Positions 1-5,381 of a stretch of DNA of 5,381 bases are shown piece by piece. A program made the translations under genes and the position numbers. The first letter of the stretch is position 1; every line of letters starts with the position of its first letter. The DNA lies in the NCBI GenBank assembly GCA_946885925.1, contig CAMPHP010000283.1:1-5381 (forward strand), read 5' to 3'. This stretch comes from an uncultured Litorilinea sp. GTDB lineage: Bacteria; Chloroflexota; Anaerolineae; Caldilineales; Caldilineaceae. The notes under the pieces were generated by a model. It was not told the DNA's origin and ran no database searches. It saw nothing but the letters and a program-made list of their open reading frames with translations.

Positions 1-196
1 TCACCTTCACACTCACGCCAAAGTCGCATGCTTGTGCGGCGCAACCTTCCAGCGCCGCAAGACGCCGACCACAGACAACGAGATTGGCCCCAGCCTCGGA
101 CAAACCCAGCTCAATTTGCAGCCCCAACCCAGGACCCGCTCCCGTCACTAGAGCGGTTTTGCCAGTCAAGCTCAACAATTCGAGATGGTTCCCCAT
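1..196 (-). CDS. Short-chain dehydrogenase/reductase (SDR), N-terminal part, runs off the window
   Basis: This is the first 65 codons of a Rossmann-fold oxidoreductase of the SDR superfamily; the catalytic Tyr-x-x-x-Lys lies outside the window. The protein opens MGNHLELLSLTGKTALVTGA. It carries the SDR nucleotide-binding glycine motif TGAGPGLG at residues 18-25, and a second beta strand NLVVCGRR at 38-45. Arg44 and Arg45 after that strand usually go with NADP(H) rather than NAD(H) preference. The ATG at 196-194 is preceded on the minus strand by AGAGAGG, 4 bases away, which is a slightly close ribosome binding site. It is the third gene of a minus-strand group after a sugar-type binding protein and transporter, 140 bases from the transporter stop. 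An enzyme oxidising or reducing the imported sugar, sugar acid or polyol is therefore plausible, for example of the gluconate 5-dehydrogenase kind. The substrate cannot be read from this fragment; the SDR call itself is firm. Confidence 0.88.
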   Translation of the reverse strand, partial: MGNHLELLSLTGKTALVTGAGPGLGLQIELGLSEAGANLVVCGRRLAALEGCAAQACDFGVSVKV

Positions 197-220
197 AGAT
201 CCTCTCTACTTTTTTACATG

Positions 221-250
221 AGTATTTGTTTAGACAGTATTTGTTTAGAC
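221..250. repeat. Perfect 15-bp tandem repeat upstream of the SDR gene
   Basis: The unit AGTATTTGTTTAGAC occurs twice with no spacer, at 221-235 and 236-250. On the minus strand it reads GTCTAAACAAATACT twice, ending 24 bases upstream of the SDR ATG. Each unit contains AATACT, which resembles a -10 box in the minus direction, but no matching -35 box lies 16-18 bases upstream of either. It may be a pair of same-face regulator sites or a simple slippage duplication; the sequence alone does not decide. Confidence 0.8.
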
Positions 251-280
251 CCTTGCCCGCCTACATACCTGGCGATGACC

Positions 281-309
281 CTTCCTTGGAGTTTCAGACT
301 CCGAGGAAG
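281..309 (-). other. 12-bp stem-loop between the transporter and SDR genes
   Basis: CTTCCTTGGAGT (281-292) and ACTCCGAGGAAG (298-309) form an inverted repeat of 12 positions with one mismatch and a 5-base loop. It lies 27 bases past the transporter stop codon in the minus direction. In a minus-strand transcript the odd pair is C with A; in a plus-strand transcript it would be a U-G wobble. No T-run follows on the minus strand, so it does not look like a standard intrinsic terminator. A partial terminator, an mRNA 3'-end stabiliser or a processing site would fit. It overlaps a 10-bp palindrome GGAAGCTTCC at 305-314, which could compete for folding. Confidence 0.6.
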
Positions 310-336
310 CTTCCGTCCACCGGCGCACAATCCGCC

Positions 337-2229
337 CTAACGGACAGCCACCGGCGACGCAGTGGCAGTAACGGTGGCAGCAGACGCGGAAATAATCCCT
401 GCCATCAAATGCACCAGATCCGCCTGAGATACACCCTTGATCGGGCCATCATAGACAACTTGGCCCAGGCGCAGCACGACGATACGGTCGGCAATCGCAA
501 AGACTGTCTCAATGTCATGCGTGATCAACACCACGGCCACATTGCGCTCGGCCAATGTACGAATCAAATTGAGCACATTCTTGGTCTGCGAGACGCCTAG
601 TGCCGCCGTCGGCTCGTCCAAAATCACCATCGCCACATCATCCGTCACCACACGCGCAATTGCCACACATTGGCGCTGACCACCCGAAAGCGACCCCACC
701 GGACGGTTATAATCTTCCAACGCAATATTCAATTGCAGCAGGTGATTCAATGCGATCTGTTCGCTAGCAGCATCATTGCGTATCGCCAGCGGCCCGCCTG
801 CTGTGCGTTTTGGTTCCTTGCCCAACACCATGTTGTGAGCAGCACCCAGGTTGGTGCAAAGTGCCAGGTCTTGATAGACCGTCTCAATGCCAGCATCGCG
901 CGCATCCGAAGGACTATTAAAGTGCACCGGCTTGCCAAACAATTCAAGGCTTCCCTGGTCAGGCTGGATAGCCCCGCTAACCATCTTGATCACCGTGCTT
1001 TTGCCAGCCCCGTTGTCACCAACCAAGCAGACAACCTCACCTGCCGCCACTTTGAAGCCAGCATTGTGAACGGCCTTGACCGTGCCATAGCTCTTGGCAA
1101 GGTTATCACAGGCAAAAACAGTCTCGCCGCGCCGTGCAGTAGCGGATCCCGTTTCTGGCGGCGGCATTGCCTCGGTTGTAGCTTGTGCTTTCGCTGCTTC
1201 CAGGAGTTCCTGGCGGCGATCCACCTGCGCGTCCAGCGTCACGGCACGTGCCCGCCGGATCACTGCATATTGGTCCGCGCCCAACGCCAGCAGCAGCATA
1301 CCGCCGCGAGCGATATCCTGGAACCAATCTTGCAACCCGGCAAAGATCAGCCCTGTGTTCAGCACAGCAATGGTGGCGACGCCGATAAAGATGCCCAGGG
1401 GATGCCCACCACCTCCATTAAAAGCAACCCCACCCAGGATGACTGCTGTGAGCACATCGAGTTCAAAGCTCAACCCGATAGAAGGCGTGCCACTCCCTAG
1501 GCGCGCCGTAGCCAGGGTAGCAACAACCCCCATCAGCAGCCCATTAAACATATAGAGACCCACCACAAAGCGGCCAGTCTGAATACCGTTAAGGCGCGCA
1601 GCAGCCTCGTTGCCACCAATGGCATAGGTACGCAACCCGACAACGGTCTTTACCAAAACAAAGCCACTGATGATAAAGATCACAGCAGCAATGAGAACGG
1701 GTAGCGGCGCAGGGCCGACATAGGTGCGCCCGATGGCGATAAAGTTTTCGGGAAAACCAAAGACAGAGACGCCCCCAGTCACCCAATAGGCCACCCCGCG
1801 AAAGATTGCGCTCGTACCAATCGTCACGATGATAGGCGAAATCTTGAGTCGCTGCACCAGCGTGCCATTGATCAACCCCAGTAACGCACCAAAGAGCAGC
1901 CCGATCCCTACCGCCAGCAAGGGGCTTTGCGTGGCAACGGCGACCTTTGCCACCACCACGGAGATCAGTGCATACATGCCGCCGATAGAGAGATCGACAT
2001 TGCCAGAGATAAGCAAAAAGCCACTACCAACTGCGGCAATGGCAATCGAGGAGATATTGAGCAGCGTGGCAAATGCGTTTCCCACCGTAAAGAAGTTGTC
2101 ATAGCGCAGGCCAAAGAAGAGGATCAAGGCAATACAAAGGAGACCTAGCCCCATGCGGTTGCGCCAGTCCCAGGCCGACGTCACAGGGCGCGGTTTGAAC
2201 CGCAGGAAGTCCATCCACGAAGCCGTCAT
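337..2229 (-). CDS. Fused CUT2-type sugar ABC transporter: permease domain plus single ATPase domain
   Basis: A 630-residue protein joins two ABC importer subunits in one chain. Residues about 25-325 are a multi-spanning permease of the RbsC/FrcC family (BPD_transp_2): hydrophobic segments, the early ISGNVDLSIG motif (74-83), the cytoplasmic coupling-type motif GLRTYAIGGNEAAARLNGI (198-216), and LGGVAFNGGGGHPLGIFIG (265-283). Residues about 326-370 are a charged then Pro/Ala-rich linker. Residues about 371-612 are one nucleotide-binding domain with Walker A GDNGAGKST (404-412), Q-loop Gln453 in ETVYQDLALC, signature LSGGQRQ (514-520), Walker B VILDEP (535-540) and switch His571. All catalytic residues are present. 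The phrases IETVYQDLALC and DEPTAALGVSQT are typical of FrcA-like single-domain sugar ATPases, not the two-domain RbsA. A homodimer would give a complete importer at the inner membrane. It works with the binding protein encoded 177 bases upstream. The ATG at 2229 has only a weak GGAAAG upstream (10-base spacing); Met6 is an alternative start. The substrate is unproven; a monosaccharide or related polyol is expected. Confidence 0.93.
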   Translation of the reverse strand: MTASWMDFLRFKPRPVTSAWDWRNRMGLGLLCIALILFFGLRYDNFFTVGNAFATLLNISSIAIAAVGSGFLLISGNVDLSIGGMYALISVVVAKVAVATQSPLLAVGIGLLFGALLGLINGTLVQRLKISPIIVTIGTSAIFRGVAYWVTGGVSVFGFPENFIAIGRTYVGPAPLPVLIAAVIFIISGFVLVKTVVGLRTYAIGGNEAAARLNGIQTGRFVVGLYMFNGLLMGVVATLATARLGSGTPSIGLSFELDVLTAVILGGVAFNGGGGHPLGIFIGVATIAVLNTGLIFAGLQDWFQDIARGGMLLLALGADQYAVIRRARAVTLDAQVDRRQELLEAAKAQATTEAMPPPETGSATARRGETVFACDNLAKSYGTVKAVHNAGFKVAAGEVVCLVGDNGAGKSTVIKMVSGAIQPDQGSLELFGKPVHFNSPSDARDAGIETVYQDLALCTNLGAAHNMVLGKEPKRTAGGPLAIRNDAASEQIALNHLLQLNIALEDYNRPVGSLSGGQRQCVAIARVVTDDVAMVILDEPTAALGVSQTKNVLNLIRTLAERNVAVVLITHDIETVFAIADRIVVLRLGQVVYDGPIKGVSQADLVHLMAGIISASAATVTATASPVAVR

Positions 2230-2295
2230 AGGCGTTCAACTTTCCAGGCTTGGAAGAAAAAGCACCACCCCGGCGGGCAGTGTGAACCGAGCTAC

Positions 2296-2392
2296 CTCAG
2301 GTTGCCAGCCCTAGAGAACGCGCTGTCCTGTCATTCCGCGCCCTGGGGCGCGGAATGACAATGTACATTGATGCGCTAGGTAACAACTTGAG
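2296..2392. mobile_element. 97-bp palindromic repeat element (MITE/REP-like), copy 1
   Basis: This element occupies most of the gap between the binding-protein and transporter genes. Its outer ends form an imperfect inverted repeat: CTCAGGTTGCCAGCCCTAG at 2296-2314 against the reverse complement of 2376-2392, CTCAAGTTGTTACCTAG, with 14 positions matching after a 2-base gap. Its centre is a perfect 14-bp palindrome (separate entry). GAGCTA occurs at both borders (2289-2294 and 2390-2395); this may be a target duplication or part of the terminal repeat. The right flank resembles the right flank of the copy near 4.3 kb (GTRCATTKATG then GTARCAACYTG). It encodes no protein, so any movement would need a transposase supplied elsewhere. 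Confidence 0.7.
2329..2360. repeat. Perfect 14-bp inverted repeat with 4-base loop (core of copy 1)
   Basis: TGTCATTCCGCGCC (2329-2342) is followed by CTGG and then its exact reverse complement GGCGCGGAATGACA (2347-2360). The stem is GC-rich and would be very stable in RNA. In the minus direction it sits between the binding-protein stop (2407) and the transporter start (2229). No T-run follows, so it is not a typical intrinsic terminator, but it could lower read-through or protect the upstream message, favouring more binding protein than transporter. Confidence 0.9.
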
Positions 2393-2406
2393 CTATGAAT
2401 GTGAAC

Positions 2407-3639
2407 TCACCCTGCCACGCGCAGATAATTCTCGCGGGTGGCATAGGAAATACTGCCCAAGTTGGTAAAGTATTTGTCCGCATCCTGCCAGGTCTCGCGC
2501 ACATTCGCCATGGCTGTCTCAAACTCGTCAATCGTCTCCGCCGAATTCAACTCAATGGCATTGAACTGCTGTAGCAGCGGAATTTCCTTCCCCTCCAACC
2601 AGTCTGCGGCATATTGCCCCCAGGCATAACCCATCATCGGGTAGGCAAAGGCAAAGCTCGCCTTATAGGGTCCACCCTCGCGGATCTTGTTGAGCGCTTC
2701 CTTGTCACCGTCAATACCCGACATATAGATTTGCTCACCCGCGCGCCCTGCCGCCTCAATGGCAGCCAAAGCCCCCAACACCAACGTATCGCCACCCAAG
2801 ATCACATTAACGTCCGGGTGGGCCTGTAGCACCGTGTTCATGGTGTTAAAGCCTGCCTCATTGGTAATGGCCCCAGCATTGACATCACTCACAACCTCAA
2901 CACCCTCACCCGCTGTCTTCAGCCCATCCAGCACACCTTGGTGACGGGCGATCAGAACCTCAATCGTATCAATGTTGAAATAGTGTACCTTGGCTTGTCC
3001 GCCTAGGTTCTCCGTAATCCACTTCGCCGCCGCGGTTCCTTGCGTCAAACCGACGTTATATTGGTCTGCTACAACCTGACTGGTGCTGGGCGGTGTAACC
3101 AACGAGAGCACGGCAATGCCCGCGTCAATCGCCTGCTGCATCAAAGGGGCCTGAGCATTAGCATCCAGCGGTTGGATACAAAGCGCCGCGATACCACGTT
3201 GCAGGAAGGTATTGATCTGCTCAATGTTCTTGGCCGAGTCATCGTTGGCAATTGCCGTAATGAACTCCAGATCGCGGTCTTCTGCCGCCATTTGAATTGC
3301 GTTGGTGATAGCAAGGAAGAATTCTGCGTCGGAGGTATTGGCCCAAGCAATACGCCGGGGCAGGTCGGGTATCTCACCCATGGTATCGCTGGCGACGAAA
3401 GGCTCAAGCGTCTTGGGGTCTGGGCCTGTGTCAGCCGCTGCTAGTTCTCCTGTCGCCTCAGCTGCAGGAGCAGACACGGGGGCGACCGCACAAGCAGCAA
3501 GCAAGTTCGTGGTTAGTGCCGTCGCGCCGATGAGAGCCAGAAAGTTGCGCCGCGAAAGAGGTTTCGCTGCAAAATTCTGGGATGGGCCTGAGATCGGCAT
3601 CTCTGGCATCGGTGCTTCTGGCGAGGGTAGATCTGACAT
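2407..3639 (-). CDS. Sugar-type ABC transporter substrate-binding lipoprotein (Tat-exported)
   Basis: A 410-residue periplasmic-binding-protein-like subunit of the RbsB/FrcB kind (Peripla_BP_4) that would deliver a sugar or sugar-like ligand to the fused transporter. The chosen ATG at 3639 has AGGGAG 10 bases upstream; the frame is open 33 codons further, but that stretch has no ribosome site and an implausible Cys-rich sequence. A long N-region precedes the twin-arginine motif SRRNFL (29-34), a hydrophobic stretch, and lipobox LAAC with Cys50, followed by an Ala/Pro/Glu linker: a Tat lipoprotein signal. The mature part shows the two-lobe pattern: RRIAWANTSDAEFFLAITNA (95-114), LCIQPLDANAQAPLMQQAID (153-172) with AGIAVLSL after it, the hinge-region ARHQGVLDGL (231-240), ILGGDTLVLGALAAIEAAG (280-298) and MSGIDGDKEALNKIREGG (306-323). 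Length is longer than RbsB because of the leader and linker. It is the first gene of the group. Family confidence is high; the ligand is unknown. Confidence 0.92.
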   Translation of the reverse strand: MSDLPSPEAPMPEMPISGPSQNFAAKPLSRRNFLALIGATALTTNLLAACAVAPVSAPAAEATGELAAADTGPDPKTLEPFVASDTMGEIPDLPRRIAWANTSDAEFFLAITNAIQMAAEDRDLEFITAIANDDSAKNIEQINTFLQRGIAALCIQPLDANAQAPLMQQAIDAGIAVLSLVTPPSTSQVVADQYNVGLTQGTAAAKWITENLGGQAKVHYFNIDTIEVLIARHQGVLDGLKTAGEGVEVVSDVNAGAITNEAGFNTMNTVLQAHPDVNVILGGDTLVLGALAAIEAAGRAGEQIYMSGIDGDKEALNKIREGGPYKASFAFAYPMMGYAWGQYAADWLEGKEIPLLQQFNAIELNSAETIDEFETAMANVRETWQDADKYFTNLGSISYATRENYLRVAG

Positions 3640-3649
3640 AATGCTGTTT

Positions 3650-3655
3650 CTCCCT
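3650..3655 (-). promoter_or_regulatory. Ribosome binding site of the binding-protein gene
   Basis: On the minus strand AGGGAG lies 10 bases before the ATG at 3639. It decides between this start and the in-frame upstream start at 3738, which has no comparable site and would put a Cys-rich stretch ahead of the Tat signal. Confidence 0.75.
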
Positions 3656-3730
3656 GTGTGAAAGTAGAGCGTTAAGACGGCTGTACAACAGAAAAGCAAG
3701 CAACAAAGCTCGCACGCTGCGCCTACAGCA

Positions 3731-3760
3731 AGCCCCAAGACAAACGAGCCTTAAGACAAA
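3731..3760. repeat. Direct repeat pair AGCCyyAAGACAAA, 16-base period
   Basis: AGCCCCAAGACAAA (3731-3744) and AGCCTTAAGACAAA (3747-3760) differ at two positions and start 16 bases apart. A shorter relative, AGCGTTAAGAC, lies at 3668-3678. All three are in the upstream region of the binding-protein gene. The arrangement could be regulator half-sites on the transporter leader or a decayed tandem duplication. Confidence 0.6.
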
Positions 3761-3764
3761 TGAA

Positions 3765-3800
3765 CATAGAGACTATGCCCATGCGCAACAGCGACGACAA
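3765..3800 (-). promoter_or_regulatory. Candidate promoter of the transporter group, overlapped by a 13-bp palindrome
   Basis: On the minus strand TTGTCG (3800-3795) and CATAGT (3777-3772) are separated by 17 bases. Each matches the sigma-70 consensus at 4 of 6 positions, so the promoter is weak if real. The palindrome CATAGAGACTATG (3765-3777) covers the -10 box and the bases before the expected start, where a repressor would act. The leader to the ATG at 3639 would be about 125 bases. No better pair was found in this stretch by eye. Confidence 0.3.
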
Positions 3801-4207
3801 GCCGGAAACCGATTCAATCACTGAATAGTGCAGCTACCAACACCAATGAACAACTGGCAAGCAGACCCAAAAGAAATAACCATATGGACCTCTGCCTGGA
3901 GGAGTTGTCCTGAATCGTTGTGAATTTCTAACGCAAAACAGGTTAAAGCATTAGCGCCCGGTTCAAGGCAAAGGTACTGGCAACCTTGAAGATGGCATGT
4001 AGTGCAGTACAAAAATGGAGTATAGGAGTTACGTGTCTATATACCCTGTCACAGGAATTGCCTGCGTGGGAGATCCTGCGTGGGAGACAAGGTATCAGCA
4101 AGCATAGTAGGCGATTCTTGATTTCACGTCAAGGCGGATTTGTTTCACACGATGGAACGAGATGCTGAATCACAGGTCATGTGACTTTGATCTGACTCAC
4201 AGCACTG
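3801..4207. other. Intergenic region without a convincing gene
   Basis: Open frames here are short (about 60 codons on either strand), lack ribosome sites, and give low-complexity or Cys-rich translations with no recognised motif. No tRNA or rRNA pattern was seen. Small items present: the palindrome CCTGT-C-ACAGG at 4045-4055, a tandem repeat at 4061-4088, and TCACA/TGTGA half-sites at 4170-4174, 4180-4184 and 4197-4201 whose spacings (5 and 12) do not match a standard CRP site (6). Confidence 0.6.
4061..4088. repeat. 14-bp tandem repeat in the divergent intergenic region
   Basis: CCTGCGTGGGAGAT (4061-4074) is followed directly by CCTGCGTGGGAGAC (4075-4088), matching at 13 of 14 positions. 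It lies far from both flanking start codons and has no evident partner element. A slippage duplication is the simplest reading. Confidence 0.75.
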
Positions 4208-4244
4208 TCTGGCGCAAAAATAGTTATGCTTGTGCACAGAGAAC

Positions 4245-4330
4245 TGCCATTCCGCGCCCCGCGTCCAGAAGGGGATTCCTCCCTTCGCTCGGAATGACAG
4301 CGTGCATTTATGGATAACGTAGCAACCTGG
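4245..4330. mobile_element. Palindromic repeat element (MITE/REP-like), copy 2
   Basis: TGCCATTCCG (4245-4254) and CGGAATGACA (4290-4299) form a 10-position inverted repeat with one mismatch. Read on the minus strand the inner part starts TGTCATTCCGAGCGAAGGGA and continues into GGAATCCCC, a pattern I recognise as a widespread dispersed bacterial repeat (TGTCATTCCGAGCGAAG-GAGGAATC). The interior 35 bases, with CCCC/GGGG and AAGGG/CCCTT complementarity, are absent from copy 1, which keeps only the two ends. The flank 4300-4330 aligns loosely with that of copy 1, ending GTAGCAACCTGG against GTAACAACTTGA. AGAGAAC precedes the core in both copies. The left border is less clear and may reach about 4209. 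Confidence 0.65.
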
Positions 4331-4486
4331 ATCAAAACTCTTTGAGCGGGGGAAACTGTGCTTGACTTTCTACTCGGTCTATTCGACTCCCCCTATTACT
4401 GCTTTGGCCTATGAACTTGGATTAATCAACCGCTAACTCGCTCCTTACATCTTCTAGCGATATTTATATCATCATTTTCATAAAAA

Positions 4487-4515
4487 TTGACGCACCCCAC
4501 CCTCTATGCTATACT
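4487..4515 (+). promoter_or_regulatory. Strong sigma-70 promoter of the radical SAM gene
   Basis: TTGACG (4487-4492) and TATACT (4510-4515) are spaced by exactly 17 bases; each matches consensus at 5 of 6 positions. TGC just before the -10 box makes it an extended -10 promoter. An AT-rich tract upstream (4459-4486, including the palindrome GATATTTATATC at 4459-4470) may act as an UP element or regulator site. Expected transcription start is about 4521-4523. Confidence 0.8.
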
Positions 4516-4521
4516 CGGCAG

Positions 4522-4707
4522 GACTTTCGTCTGCCGCCGGTGCCCCAAATAGCGCCACGGCTGGTATTATCAACAGCGCCGTAAACGGTGCATAACTCAT
4601 CAAGCAGCGCCTTACCTGGCGCGCAAAACGTATCTAGACCTTGCGCCAGCGTCTTCGCCCCCGCAGACATTGACTCGGCACACCGTCTTCGAGGAGGAAC
4701 TCCCAAC
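4522..4707 (+). promoter_or_regulatory. Long 5' leader of the radical SAM gene with possible stem-loops and a strong ribosome site
   Basis: About 185 bases separate the predicted transcription start from the GTG start. CTGGCGC (4616-4622) can pair with GCGCCAG (4643-4649) around a 20-base loop, and CGGCTG near 4558 can pair with CAGCGCCG near 4574 with a 2-base bulge. AGGAGG at 4692-4697 lies 10 bases before the GTG. The leader does not show the conserved cobalamin-riboswitch pieces I know, so no riboswitch class is assigned. A 14-codon frame from GTG 4540 lacks a ribosome site and is not called. Confidence 0.5.

Positions 4708-5381
<674 letters not shown>

Noticed and set aside
670..1500. 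Long plus-strand open frame of 276 codons opposite the transporter gene
   Set aside because: It is antisense to the well-supported ATPase/permease gene, has no recognisable motif and no ribosome site; it is a shadow of the real coding strand.
3640..3738. Upstream in-frame start for the binding protein (33 extra residues)
   Set aside because: The added stretch is Cys-rich and hydrophobic, has no ribosome site, and would precede a complete Tat signal; the ATG at 3639 has AGGGAG at good spacing.
3818..4012. Minus-strand 64-codon Cys-rich frame in the intergenic region
   Set aside because: No ribosome site, no recognisable motif, and a composition typical of translated non-coding DNA.
3986..4168. 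Plus-strand 60-codon frame covering the 14-bp tandem repeat
   Set aside because: It translates through the tandem repeat and shows no domain; no supporting promoter or ribosome site.
4170..4201. Possible CRP-type operator from TCACA/TGTGA half-sites
   Set aside because: The half-sites are spaced 5 and 12 bases apart rather than 6, and no promoter lies at a suitable distance.
4588..4707. In-frame upstream GTG start for the radical SAM protein (40 extra residues)
   Set aside because: No ribosome site upstream of 4588, and the extra residues look non-coding, while GTG 4708 follows AGGAGG by 10 bases.
4522..4707. Cobalamin riboswitch ahead of the B12-type radical SAM gene
   Set aside because: I could not find the conserved B12-box or the other core segments; only generic GC-rich stems are visible.

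Overview
This window reads like a chromosomal segment from an environmental bacterium, most likely a member of the Chloroflexota (Anaerolineae/Caldilineae-like). That assignment is inference. It rests on the Tat-exported lipoprotein binding protein with an Ala/Pro/Glu-rich linker after its Cys, the B12-type radical SAM protein with a CPWQCVFC cluster motif, the medium GC content, and dispersed TGTCATTCCG-type palindromic repeats. No rRNA, tRNA or CRISPR array was found.

Layout. The left two thirds is a minus-strand gene group read from about 3.64 kb down to 1: a sugar-type solute-binding lipoprotein (3639 to 2407), a fused permease plus ATPase protein (2229 to 337), and the first 65 codons of a short-chain dehydrogenase/reductase (196 to the window edge). 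Spacings are wide (177 and 140 bases). The first gap is largely filled by a 97-base palindromic repeat element. The second holds a 12-bp stem-loop and a perfect 15-bp tandem repeat. From about 3.64 to 4.49 kb lies a divergent intergenic region with no convincing gene. It contains short direct repeats, an operator-like palindrome, a 14-bp tandem repeat and a second, longer copy of the TGTCATTCCG element. At the right, a near-consensus sigma-70 promoter with an extended -10 drives a plus-strand gene with a GTG start at 4708. This is a B12-binding-domain radical SAM protein cut off by the window end just after its iron-sulfur cluster motif.

How the genes work together (inference from families). 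The lipoprotein captures a sugar or sugar-like ligand outside the membrane. The fused protein, probably as a homodimer (two permease domains and two ATPase domains), imports it at the cost of ATP. The dehydrogenase would act on the imported sugar, sugar acid or polyol. The ATPase half has one nucleotide-binding domain and looks like FrcA (fructose-type CUT2 systems) rather than the double-domain RbsA. The radical SAM gene is divergently transcribed and need not be related in function.

The most notable points are the single-polypeptide permease-ATPase importer, the two related palindromic elements (one sitting between two transporter genes), and the roughly 185-base leader ahead of the radical SAM gene.
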